30,575 nt of DNA from Pleurotus djamor (Eukaryota > Basidiomycota > Agaricomycetes > Agaricales > Pleurotaceae), in the NCBI GenBank assembly GCA_029747585.1, contig JAPEVF010000553.1, forward strand, positions 1 to 30,575. Direction: 5' to 3'. Under the pieces are notes generated by a model. It did no database searches. It was not told the origin of the DNA and was given only the letters and a program-made list of their open reading frames with translations. Within the stretch, counting starts at the first letter, position 1. The number at the start of each line of letters is the position of its first letter. Made by a program: the position numbers and the translations under genes. This document shows, in pieces, positions 21,601 to 30,575 of this stretch.

Positions 21601-23903
21601 GCGCCCTTTTGACCACCCTCCTCGCCAGTCCGGATGGCGTTCGCTATCTATCTACAGAGGACGTCCTCTTGCAGCAAATTGTATGGGGGTTCTCGCAACT
21701 CGATCCAGTGCGTTTTCAGCTTGTTGGGGGGGAGAATAGGCGCTGACCCCTTGTAGTTCAACGGCCCTCCTGACTCTGATCCTATCTTCTCAAAAAACCG
21801 AGTTGCTGAGACACTTACATACGGTTATTTTGAGATGTTGGGGACACTCAGCAAGCACAAGGAAGGCACTGAGTGAGTCTTCCTCCATGTTTTCAGGCCG
21901 TCTTTCTCAGATCTTGAAGATTATTGGAAAAGTTCAAGGTTTTTACGGCTTTTTATCATCTCAGCGAGCTGCGGAGCCGCGAAGATCTCATCAAACATAT
22001 TATCGAAAACCTCGACTACAACATGTAAGCGCTCACGCCTGATTTCCCTTTCTCTGGCTTAGCGGAGATGTAGTGATGGCCACCCACGTATCATACTCTC
22101 GAAAGCATTGACATCAAGCTACAAGGTCCGTTCCTTGACTTGCACTCCCATTATACAATACATCCCTGAATACTAGCCCCCAGCATATCCGTCTCTACGC
22201 TACGCGGCATCTAGGGCAACTTGTCAATAACTCGTCCAGTGTGAACGCATGGACTCTTCGACTACTAGTAACGCAATTATACGATCCATCCCCCGAAGTT
22301 TGCCAGTTGGCCGCTCATCTACTGAAGGAAGCATGTGAATCAAAGGAGGCGCTTCAACTTGTCGTCGAAATGCAACCGATGATGGACCATTTGGGCGAGA
22401 TTGGACATCCCCTATTGATGAAGTAGGTCTTCACCCCACGTCCGTAGAACCCCCTACTCATCCCAATCTAAGATTCACCTCCACCTTGATGGGCTTTCGG
22501 TACCTGTATGATACTGGATATATTGACAAGGAAATGGATGCTTGGTATCATGTGAGATTGTCCGCAATGATAAACGCCAACGGCAATATTAATGACGACT
22601 AGGAACGGAACATCGACTACGTTGTTCAAGTGGAAGTTTTCCTCGCCAAGGTGTTCCGAAGTGCAAACCCAGGGGATGAGGAAGAAACCCTGTAAGTCCA
22701 TGTGGTCAATTACTGAGCACTCTCCTGATACGTGGCCTAGTGCCTTTGATGGGACTGTTCCGCCGCATTTCTACGGCGAAATGGCCAAAACAGAACTCGG
22801 CTGTCAGGTCTTACAAGACAAGGGACATTTTGCGGACTTCGCCCAGTTCATCCGCCAACATAGTCACGAAAACGAAGATGCCGAACTGATTTTGAAACTG
22901 AAGAGTATCCTCTGGGTTGTGGTTAGTCTTGGATATGCTTTGTCATTTTTCTAGCGTTGAGATGATATCAGGGAAACATCGGTGCCACAGAGGGAGGTCT
23001 TCCCTTTCTGGAAGAAGAACATGTCATACCAGCTATCCTGGAAATCGCAGAAGAATCACCGATACCCTCAGTCCGAGGGTACGTCAACTTTTCCATATGT
23101 CGTCAGACATCTTCTCACTCATGCATCTCAGGACATGTTTTTTCGTTCTTGGTCTCATCTCATCGACGTCCCAAGGCGCCGAGATATTAGATGATTATCG
23201 TTGGGAAGCCACTCTTTCTCCACTCGGTCTTCCCACTGGCTTGTGCATCCCCTTGGATCTCGAACGCTTCATATCAGTAAGTCATTGTGCTACATACGTG
23301 GACTATATTGTGACTTGTTTTCCTAGCTTCCCCCTTGGCGCTCGCATGTGTCAGATTTATGTGCTAGCAGACTACTTCCCCCATCCTCGGAAGCTGAGAC
23401 CGAAGTCATGACAGCGATCCAGAACCTTGCCAACACGGTGATCGCCAACGCGGCCTCCCGATCATTGACCAAGTTTGTTTTCATCCCTTCATTCTCGTAA
23501 AATGCTAATCAGGTCATCATCAAGGATGAAGAGTCGAAGCGAATACAAGCAACTCTTCACATCCCCTGCCCTGTTCTATCGCGCTTTGCACATAATATCC
23601 ACCCAAAGATACCGCCTACCCGTTCGACGTTACATTCTGGATCTTTTCAGCGTTGACCTAAACCAAGATACCATCACTGCCATAGAAAAGCACGCCGAGT
23701 CTTTGCAGGCCAAAAGCCCGTCTGTGCCGAACAAACATGATGCCAACCGAATGAGTATATTCGGGCGCCTTGGCCGCCACACTTCCGAGAGTGACGATGA
23801 AGATGATGAACTCGATCTCATGGGAAAGCCTAACACCACTGTTGAGGAGCTTCCCGTCATTAACCTACGTCCTGTGAGCAAAATAATAGGTTTTGCGCTG
23901 TGA
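18638..23903 (+). CDS. Rictor / Ste20-type subunit of TORC2
   Basis: Rictor is the scaffold that defines TOR complex 2, which phosphorylates AGC kinases at the plasma membrane and controls actin and sphingolipid homeostasis. Exons: 18638-18766, 18813-18893, 18948-19031, 19079-19180, 19256-19620, 19670-19884, 19936-20102, 20154-20259, 20319-20401, 20455-20736, 20792-20920, 20980-21125, 21178-21292, 21333-21524, 21573-21707, 21757-21872, 21920-22024, 22074-22125, 22184-22422, 22473-22551, 22603-22691, 22741-22921, 22972-23078, 23132-23276, 23327-23472, 23513-23903. They give 1326 aa; a possible further intron at 20543-20599 would leave 1307. An N-terminal HR1-like coiled coil (about 44-98) precedes an armadillo-type N domain (EKEQVVKLIRSMVEVG), the middle domain (WQFDTLIDLVEGPLRNPSRL, DGVRYLSTEDVLLQQI), DLIKHIIENLDYN, KTELGCQVLQDKGHF, GNIGATEGGLPFLEE, GTCFFVLGLISSTSQGAEIL, and the C-terminal SPALFYRALHII block. 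The protein appears intact. Identification is strong; small exon borders may shift. Confidence 0.93.
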
Positions 23904-23992
23904 TACCCTTTCCCCCCTTTCGCTTTCAAGGAATCTAGGATGACATTTGTTGTACTCATACTATTCTACTTGCTTTTCTGATCATGAGTTTC

Positions 23993-24171
23993 CTACCCTT
24001 TCCGCTTGACCTTGGGAGTCACAGGCACGCGTCGCGGATTTACCGATCGGAAATCAACATAAGCAACCCCCCACGGTTCATCAACATCATCAGGCCATGG
24101 TAGCATTATATAACCTTTCAACAAGTTTTGTGCCGTTCCTGCCAAGTCCCGCGGTCTAAACTTCGGATTTT
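23993..24171 (-). CDS. Possible short minus-strand terminal exon or gene remnant
   Basis: Reading the minus strand from 24171 gives a 58-residue frame, starting NPKFRPRDLAGTAQ and continuing through MLPWPDDVDEPWGVAYVDFR to a Lys/Arg-rich end and TAG at 23993-23995. The composition is very protein-like. The upstream sequence ends in a tag acceptor with a tgactgac branch-like site about 20 bases before it, so an upstream exon may exist between 24172 and about 24300, but I could not fix one. It lies 90 bases from the Rictor stop, tail to tail. It could be a small gene, the remnant of a larger one, or chance. No family recognised. Confidence 0.35.
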
Positions 24172-24504
24172 CTATTTAGCCTACCCAGTCAGTCATATCC
24201 TCCATAGAACCCAAATGAGTTCTTTCATTGACATAGGTCACCACAACTTCGAAGGAGGCCGTCAAGAGTAGAGACCAAAGGACGCATTTGGCATATTAGG
24301 CGACGAGGCTCTCAAGCGGGATAAAAGATGGCCGTGGTCGATGACCCCCACCCTACGTTGAAATGCACGGCGAAATTATCGGATATGCAGTGATTATTTC
24401 CCCGCTGTATCGTCAACTGATTGATAAGTTTCTAACTATAAAAACAACTGGTCTCCACGTCACGTCATTACTCTCGCTGATTTCTCTCCTTTGTAGGCGC
24501 TACA
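24172..24504. promoter_or_regulatory. Upstream region of the GH74 gene with TATA-like box
   Basis: TATAAAAA at 24437-24444 sits 68 bases upstream of the ATG at 24505 and is a good core promoter candidate. A second A/T-rich box (ATAAAAG, near 24320) is farther away. The stretch may overlap a minus-strand gene remnant to its left. I saw no certain carbon-catabolite (SYGGRG) cluster. Confidence 0.5.
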
Positions 24505-27500
24505 ATGAGAGGGAAATTCCTGTTCGCCCTTTCAGTGGCCACTTTCTCGCGCCTCACCCATGCTGTCAACTCCCAGGCTTACACCTGGAAGAACGTCAAG
24601 GTCAGCCTCCGAACTATTGATCACTTTTCGATACGGATTCTGACCAGAAGATAGATTGGCGGAGGTGGAGGTTTCATTCCTGGAATCGTATTCAACGAAA
24701 AGCAACAGGTAATTCCCTAGATGTCTACCCCTCCTTCGCACGTTAACTTCAACTTTTGCTGACAGGGCCTTGCCTATGCGCGAACGGATATAGGTGGCGC
24801 GTACAGGCTGAATCCTGCCGACGACACTTGGATTCCCTTGCTTGATTGGGTTGGTGACGCCGACTGGAACAAATGGGGCGTAGATGCCCTCGCTACCGAT
24901 CCGGTCGACCCAAACCGTCTCTATCTGGTATTTTACATTCTTTAGACTTACATCCGCCTTCCATCTCACTTGCAGCTAGGCTACTGGAATGTACACCAAT
25001 AGCTGGGATCCCAACAACGGAAACATACTTAAATCTACCGATTACGGCGCGACGTTCACGAGCGTCCCCCTCCCATTCAAAGTCGGTGGAAACATGGCCG
25101 GGCGTGGCATGTGCGTTAGATATCTCCCCTCTTGAACCACACTAAATGTTCTTCTTGTAGGGGCGAGGTATGATCTTGAAGCTAGTAGCGCTCATTCTTG
25201 TTTGATAAATCCTCTTAGCGTCTGGCCGTTGATCCTCACAGCAACAACATCTTGTACTACGGGACGCGCAGTGGCAACGGATTATACAAGTCCACTGACT
25301 TTGGATCGACCTGGACTCAAGTTGCAAACTTCCCAAGCGTCGGTACGAGAGGCTCATGCGAACTCCGGCTGAATCTAATTGCTTCCCCCTAGGTTCGTAC
25401 ATGCCGGACCCTAATGACCCCTGGGACTACAATAACATCATTATTGGGCTCGCTTTCGTTACTTTTGACTCTACTTCTGGAACGGCTGGATCACCTACCC
25501 CTCGTATCTTCATTGGTGTGGCTGACGTTGGTGTGAACAACATCTTTGTCTCTGAGGATGCTGGAGCTACTTGTGAGTGCCAACAAACGACTCTGCTCAG
25601 AGGGGTGCTGACATCGCCTTAGGGGCCCCCGTTCCGGGCCAGATAACCACGTATCTTCCCCATAAGGCCGTTCTCTCGCCCTCTGAAAACACCCTGTACG
25701 TCAGCTACAGTGATGGTGCTGGTCCATACGATGGAGCTGCTGGGGCTGTTTACAAGTATCACATCCCAACTTCTACCTGTGAGTATCACACTCCTCCGTC
25801 TTAGCTGAAACCTACCGAAACGCTTTCTAGGGACTGATATCACTCCTGTCTCTGGCGGTGACCTCTACTTTGGCTTTGGTGGTCTTGCTGTCGATGTCCA
25901 ATCCCCTGGAACTATCATGGTTGCTGCCCTTAACTCTTGGTGGCCCGATGGGCAAATCTTCCGCTCAACTGATAGCGGTGCAACCTGGAGTCCGTTTTGG
26001 TCTTGGAATGGCTATCCCAACCTCGTTAAGCACTATTCATACGATAGCAGCCTCGCTCCTTGGATTCACGCAACCCCGTACGTGGAAACCAACCCTGGAA
26101 CTCTCCAAATCGGATGGATGATGGAAGGTGCGTATATCGTTGATATTTTTCAACTACCTTAGTGACAAATATTGAAGCCCTCGTCATTGACCCCTTCGAC
26201 TCCGACCATTGGCTTTACGGAACTGGTGGAACTATCTACGGCAGTCACGACCTTACCCGGTGGGATGCCGTTCATAACGTCACCCTGAAGGTGCTTGCGG
26301 ATGGTATCGAAGAAACGTCTGTTCGCGGCCTAATATCGCCGCCCACTGGACCTCACCTCGTCTCTGCCATCGCAGATCTGTGTGGTACGCCTCTTTCTCG
26401 CTCTTATCTATTCGCCCGCCTCATCTTCCTCTACTCAGGGTTCTACCATGACAACCTTGACACTGTTCGCCCCCAGACTTTCCAGACACCTAAGTGGATG
26501 TCTAGTGCCGATATTGATTATGCTGGAAACAAGCCCACTAATCTCGTCCGCATTGGATACAACGAAGAAGAGTAGGTCCATTCGTACAGTCAGGGGATCT
26601 CTTTTTCATATTCTCTCAAGGGATTTGAAGCAGGTAGCCTACTCCTCTGACTCTGGTCAAACATGGTCAGTTCTTTTTTGCTCCGTCAATCAGCACATCG
26701 AACCTTTTGTGTCGATAGGAACCAACATTATGGCGCCCCCGCTGCTGGTGGAGGGAAAGTTGCCTATTCCGCCGACGCAGATACCATTCTCTGGCGCACT
26801 GATGGCAATGGTGTTCTGGTGTCTCGCCACCAGGCCACTTTCAGCGCCGTCCCCAGCTTGCCCTCAGACGCCGCCATTGCCTCGGATAAAAAGGACAACA
26901 CTATCTTCTACGGTGCCTCGGGAAATACATTCTACATCTCAACGAACTACGGCGCTACTTTCACTTCTCAAGGTACCCTCGGCAGCTCTACTAGCGTCCA
27001 CGACATTCTTGTCAACCCTGGAGTCACTGGTGACGTCTGGGTTTCCACTGACGCAGGTCTTTTCCATTCCACTAACTCGGGCGTTTCTTTCACCGCTATC
27101 GCTGGTGTTTCTCGTGCTTGGGCGATCGGCTTCGGTGCACCTGCCACCACTGGCGGATACCCTGCCCTTTTCGCTGGCGCAAATATAGACGGAATCGGGT
27201 ACTTCAGAACGGATGATGCTGGTGTCAACTGGGTAAAAATCAACGATGCTCAACATAACTTCGGTGCAATCAGTGCCAACCCTGTCATTGGAGATCCACG
27301 AGTTCACGGAAGGTAACGTTAGCGATCTCGTTTGCGTCGTTCTTAGACATTGAATCCGCTGCTCAACAGGGTGTACATCGGAACTAATGGTCGTGGAATC
27401 TTCTACGGTGATGCAACTGGCTCTCAACCACCCAACACCGCTACTGCTGGACCCACCTCATCGTCCTCTGTACCCTCCAGCGTCCCTCCCACTTCATCTA

Positions 27501-27832
27501 CCAGTGTTCCTCCTACCTCTTCATCTTCCAGTGTTCCCCCAACTTCATCGTCTAGCGTTCCGGTTACGTCCAACCCTCCAACGTCCAGCACCAGCGCACC
27601 CACCCCAACTGGTACGGCCTCAGTATGGGGTCAATGTGGTGGTAAGTCTTTTCCTCCGTGTAGAAGAGTGCCGATATCCATCACCTCAATTATAGGTCAA
27701 GGCTACACTGGCCCTACGATCTGCGCCGCTGGATCAACTTGCACATACAGCAACCCATGTAGGCCTCCCTACCTTTCCTCTATGCTGCGCATTCTCACCG
27801 ATCGTTTAGGGTATTCACAATGCTTGCCATAA
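24505..27832 (+). CDS. Secreted GH74 xyloglucan-specific endo-beta-1,4-glucanase with CBM1
   Basis: GH74 enzymes cut the backbone of xyloglucan in plant cell walls. Sixteen exons (24505-24600, 24655-24708, 24766-24927, 24980-25110, 25161-25167, 25219-25342, 25393-25572, 25623-25778, 25831-26127, 26163-26384, 26439-26571, 26621-26665, 26719-27312, 27370-27641, 27696-27758, 27810-27832) give 852 aa. A signal peptide (MRGKFLFALSVATFSRLTHA) leads the mature protein. The tandem seven-bladed propeller halves show ARTDIGGAYR, the WNKWGVDALATDP region with the expected N-lobe catalytic Asp, repeated STDSGATW-type Asp-box loops, SSADIDYAG (probable second catalytic Asp), and TNGRGIFYGD at the end of the catalytic part. 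A Ser/Thr/Pro linker (about 753-815) joins it to a C-terminal CBM1 (WGQCGGQGYTGP to YSQCLP) that binds cellulose. Length and layout match fungal GH74-CBM1 enzymes and no break is seen. Endo versus exo mode cannot be settled by eye. Confidence 0.96.
27450..27610 (+). repeat. Coding repeats of the Ser/Thr/Pro linker in GH74
   Basis: Imperfect tandem units encoding variants of VPPTSSSS make up the flexible, probably O-glycosylated linker between catalytic domain and CBM1. The unit is about 24-30 bases and varies in Ser number, which makes copy number prone to change between strains. Confidence 0.75.
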
Positions 27833-28482
27833 ATGCGATATATATATATATCATCGCTTGAAATTTCTGTACGCAATATCACAAATGCATATCTGCCTCT
27901 TTTCGTAACAACACATCCAGTGCTCGATGAGCATTGACATTGAGCGCTTGAGCACAGACCTGGCCTTTGGCCTCTAATATCTCCTGAGTTCTACCACTTC
28001 CCCTGTTGGGCAGCTCCTGACGCCTGTTGGGATGTTCATGCCCGTCCACCTCGCACACTTAGCTTCGCTCCCCTCTCTATTTCCGATGCACATTCCTAGG
28101 CTCGGGCATAGTCACCTCGGTTTCACTACTTAGAATGAATCTAAGTACACGTAACATGACTGTGACTCCGTGGTTATCTCAGCAAGTTGACTCACCCTCC
28201 CACACATGGGTGTGGGAGTCTCAACTATAGATGATGCCGACTATCTGCGCAAGCCTTGAAAAGTGCATCCTGGTGCTTACGCGCTCAAATTTCGTCACAA
28301 TCCGACCGGATAGTGGCAGTCCTCGCTCCAAGGCGGTAAGTTGGCTGCGATTCATCGGTTTCACGTATTGAGTCGATCGCGAACTTGCCGCGTCGTGCNT
28401 TTTTTTACACACTCCTGCGGCCATTTAAGCACAAGGAAAGCCTGTACGATGGTCAAACTACAGTCTTCCAACGCAAGTTAAC
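27833..28482. other. Intergenic region between GH74 and the FAD monooxygenase
   Basis: 650 bases with a short TA microsatellite at 27838-27851 directly after the GH74 stop, an N at 28399 beside a T run, and a perfect inverted repeat at 28197-28218. The 67-codon minus frame at 28221-28424 crosses the N and is not accepted. Probably the GH74 3' UTR plus the monooxygenase promoter. Confidence 0.5.
28197..28218. promoter_or_regulatory. Perfect 9-bp inverted repeat upstream of the monooxygenase
   Basis: CTCCCACAC (28197-28205), a 4-base spacer ATGG, then GTGTGGGAG (28210-28218). Flanking gttga...tcaac bases outside the arms also mirror one another imperfectly. It lies 265 bases before the ATG of the FAD monooxygenase. 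It could be a binding site for a dimeric regulator or a transcript hairpin. Confidence 0.4.
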
Positions 28483-30575
28483 ATGACCTCTCACTCAATC
28501 CTGGTTGTAAGTCTGACTTCACGTCCATGCGAGTAACTTTGTTCACTTTCCATTAGGTTGGTGCTGGACCCACCGGTCTCGTCCTCGCAATCTCTTTGGC
28601 ATTGAATGGTGTCAACGTCCGGCTGCTCGAAAAGGATGCCATCCGGAAGGTTGGACAACGAGGAGCAGGCATCCAGGTCGGTTTCGCCTTAGCATTGGTC
28701 ATGGTTCGGACTAATCGTGTATCCACTCTCCCCAGCCTCGAACTCAAGAACTTCACCAATTTCTAGGCGTCGGTCAAGATATCAAAAACGTTGCCTCCTC
28801 TCTTTCTACCATAGTCGCATACGCCAAGGGCAGCACCGTCCCGTTAAAGAGCATTGATATGCTCAAGGATGCGTACGAGCCCACCGACGCTTTCCCTACG
28901 GTATGTTCCTCTCAAATACACGAAATAGAATCATCTAAATCTTAATTTCATCCCTCAGACGAGAGCATTGGTCCTTGGTCAAGACAAACAAGTTGAACTC
29001 TTGACCAAGCGCTTTGAGGCTCTAGGTGGAAAGGTCGAGCTTGGAACAGAGCTCCTTTCGCTCGTTGAAGAGTCCGATCATGTCGCCGTTCGTTTGAGGC
29101 GTCGCCAAGGGGAAGAAGTCGTTGAAGAGGAGGCTGAATTTGACTATGTGGTTGGTGCAGATGGAGCGCATAGTCAAATTCGAAAGCACCTTGGATTGAC
29201 TTTCTTAGGGGAGACGAAACAACAGAGGATGATCATTGGGGATATCTATATTCGTACACCACTTTCTCGCGAGGTATGCCAGATTAACTTTCCTCCGCAT
29301 GGCGTCTGACTCGCCCTCCTTTTGATAGTGGTGGCATATGTGGGGAGATATGGCCACATCTTTGTATGTCATTCGATCATCACCCCGTCCTACTTTTAAC
29401 CTATCTGTTATTAGCCTCAGCTTACGCCCTGTGCACGAAACACCTGGACTCTTCTTTGTGATCATCACTGGCACCCAAGATAACGACGCCCTCCTAGTCG
29501 ACCATGAGGCATTTGTCAATCGTATGAGAGAAATTAGCGGAATGCCTGACTTGGATTGCGGGGAGCTAGCCTATGTGGCACCTTATACGTGAGTCTCCGT
29601 TCCGTATAATGCCCACACTAAGCTGAAATTTGATCGACCCCATCAGACCTAACATGAGAATGGTCGATTCGTTTGGCAAAGGGCGTATCTTCGTCGCTGG
29701 AGGTTAGATTTCCTTTCCACTTTTCACTGGAAAGATAAAATGATCTTGATTAGATGCCGCCCACGTACACAGTCCTGCTGGTGGACAGGTATGTCTTCCT
29801 CTCCGAACACTATGCCGCCGTCTCACCTCCGTTTACAGGGGATGAACTCAGGAGCTCAGGATGCGGTTAGTGATACTCCTTCCACTCCTAGCCTGCTAAC
29901 TCCTAACTTCTATTTCCCTAGATGAACCTAGGCTGGAAGCTTGCCCTTGCCTGCAAAGGCATTGCCGCTCCCAATCTCTTAGATTCCTACACCGCCGAAC
30001 GTCTCCCTGTCATCGCCGAAATGCTCCAAATAACCACAAAACTTCACGGAGTGACGCTCAAAGAGGGAGCTCTATCCGACAATGCTTGGAAGCGAGGAGG
30101 ATCTCTTGATCAGCTCGGTGTCAACTACCGCGGCACCCAGTTTGTTCTTGACGAGATTGAAGGCCGGACATTGGGTCCTTGGAACCATTACGAGCAACGT
30201 CTCAGCGGGTCCTTGGTCGCCGGCGATCGTGCGCCTGACGCATCTGGGTTGGTGCCTCTCTCAGCCCAGGGAAATGTCACCAGCGACGCAACCCAATTAT
30301 TCGACATCTTCAGTGCAACCAAACATACCATCCTCATATTCCCTCGCGCTGGAGATCATTCCACCGTCGCCTCCGTGGCCGAACTTCTCGGGCCCCTCCC
30401 AGAAGGTTTATTTACACTCAACACCATCGTGTCGCCCTCTCATCAAGATTCTGTTGAGCATGGAGCGGTTTATCAGGATCAACTTGAAAATGCACACAAA
30501 GCGTACGGTGTCCCAGAGAATGAGACCCGTATTATTGCCGTCCGCCCTGATGCAGTAGTCGGTGCCATGGTCACC
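28483..30575 (+). CDS. FAD-dependent aromatic-ring-type monooxygenase (PheA/TfdB family), 3' truncated by window
   Basis: Flavoprotein hydroxylases of this family use NAD(P)H and O2 to hydroxylate phenolic or polyketide-like rings. Ten exons are seen: 28483-28506, 28557-28676, 28736-28900, 28959-29273, 29329-29363, 29415-29588, 29647-29702, 29754-29788, 29839-29865 and 29922-30575 (open at the edge), giving 535 aa so far. The FAD-binding VGAGPTGL (residues 9-16) is followed by LLEKDAI, the DG motif VVGADGAHSQIRKH (Asp near 171), and the GD motif GRIFVAGDAAHVHSPAGGQG (Asp near 297) with MNSGAQDAMNLGWKLA. The C-terminal part from about RAPDASGLVP is the thioredoxin-like domain of phenol hydroxylase relatives. 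Only some tens of residues should be missing. The ATG at 28483 is fixed because intron 1 splits the beta strand of the dinucleotide fold (ILV|VGAG). Substrate unknown; either lignin-derived phenol breakdown or secondary metabolism would fit. Confidence 0.93.

Noticed and set aside
23931..23982. Extended Rictor C-terminus by splicing from a gtgagc donor at 23875
   Set aside because: The unspliced end NLRPVSKIIGFAL fits the family's C-terminal pattern, whereas the spliced alternative yields a hydrophobic tail without support.
26382..27188. 268-codon + strand frame inside the GH74 gene
   Set aside because: It is an out-of-frame shadow of the propeller coding sequence; composition is Ser/Leu/Pro low complexity, and the true frame has GH74 motifs and CBM1.
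27838..27851. TA run as a promoter TATA box
   Set aside because: It directly follows the GH74 stop codon and is more than 600 bases from the next start; it is more simply a microsatellite in the 3' UTR.

Overview
The window looks like nuclear DNA of a filamentous basidiomycete, most likely a mushroom-forming agaricomycete. Genes are split by many short introns (about 45-75 nt) with gt...ag borders, exons can be as small as 4-24 nt, and codon use is C/T-rich. The contents are eukaryotic: a RasGEF, Rictor/Ste20 of TORC2, cytosolic ribosomal protein uL22 (L17), and a secreted GH74 enzyme with a fungal CBM1. No tRNA, rRNA, CRISPR array or intact transposon was seen. All exon structures below were worked out by hand from reading frame and splice signals; every total length is divisible by three.

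Layout: a possible 3' end of an upstream gene (3-155); a RasGEF (435-3106, +); an intron-dense acyl/4-coumarate:CoA ligase-like adenylating enzyme (3832-6504, +); an isoprenylcysteine carboxyl methyltransferase-like membrane protein (6622-7405, -), tail to tail with the ligase; a gene-poor 1.76 kb stretch; a small NTF2/SnoaL-like protein (9166-9642, +); a protein with two tandem P-loop GTPase domains (10019-12112, -); a long, Ser/Arg-rich, probably disordered protein of unknown role (12656-16566, +); ribosomal protein L17 (17174-18057, +); Rictor (18638-23903, +, 26 exons); a possible short minus-strand ORF (23993-24171); a GH74-CBM1 xyloglucanase (24505-27832, +, 16 exons); and a FAD-dependent aromatic-ring-type monooxygenase cut by the window end (28483-30575, +).

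Functionally this is a mixture of housekeeping genes (L17, Rictor, RasGEF) and lifestyle or accessory genes (xyloglucanase, FAD monooxygenase, CoA ligase, ICMT-like, NTF2-like, tandem GTPase). There is no polycistronic organisation, and I see no convincing biosynthetic cluster. The most unusual locus is the tandem GTPase gene: its two halves share not only motifs but also the same three-intron phase pattern (2-0-2), which is direct evidence of an internal gene duplication. Single N bases at 385, 3154 and 28399 mark assembly uncertainty, two of them beside homopolymer runs.
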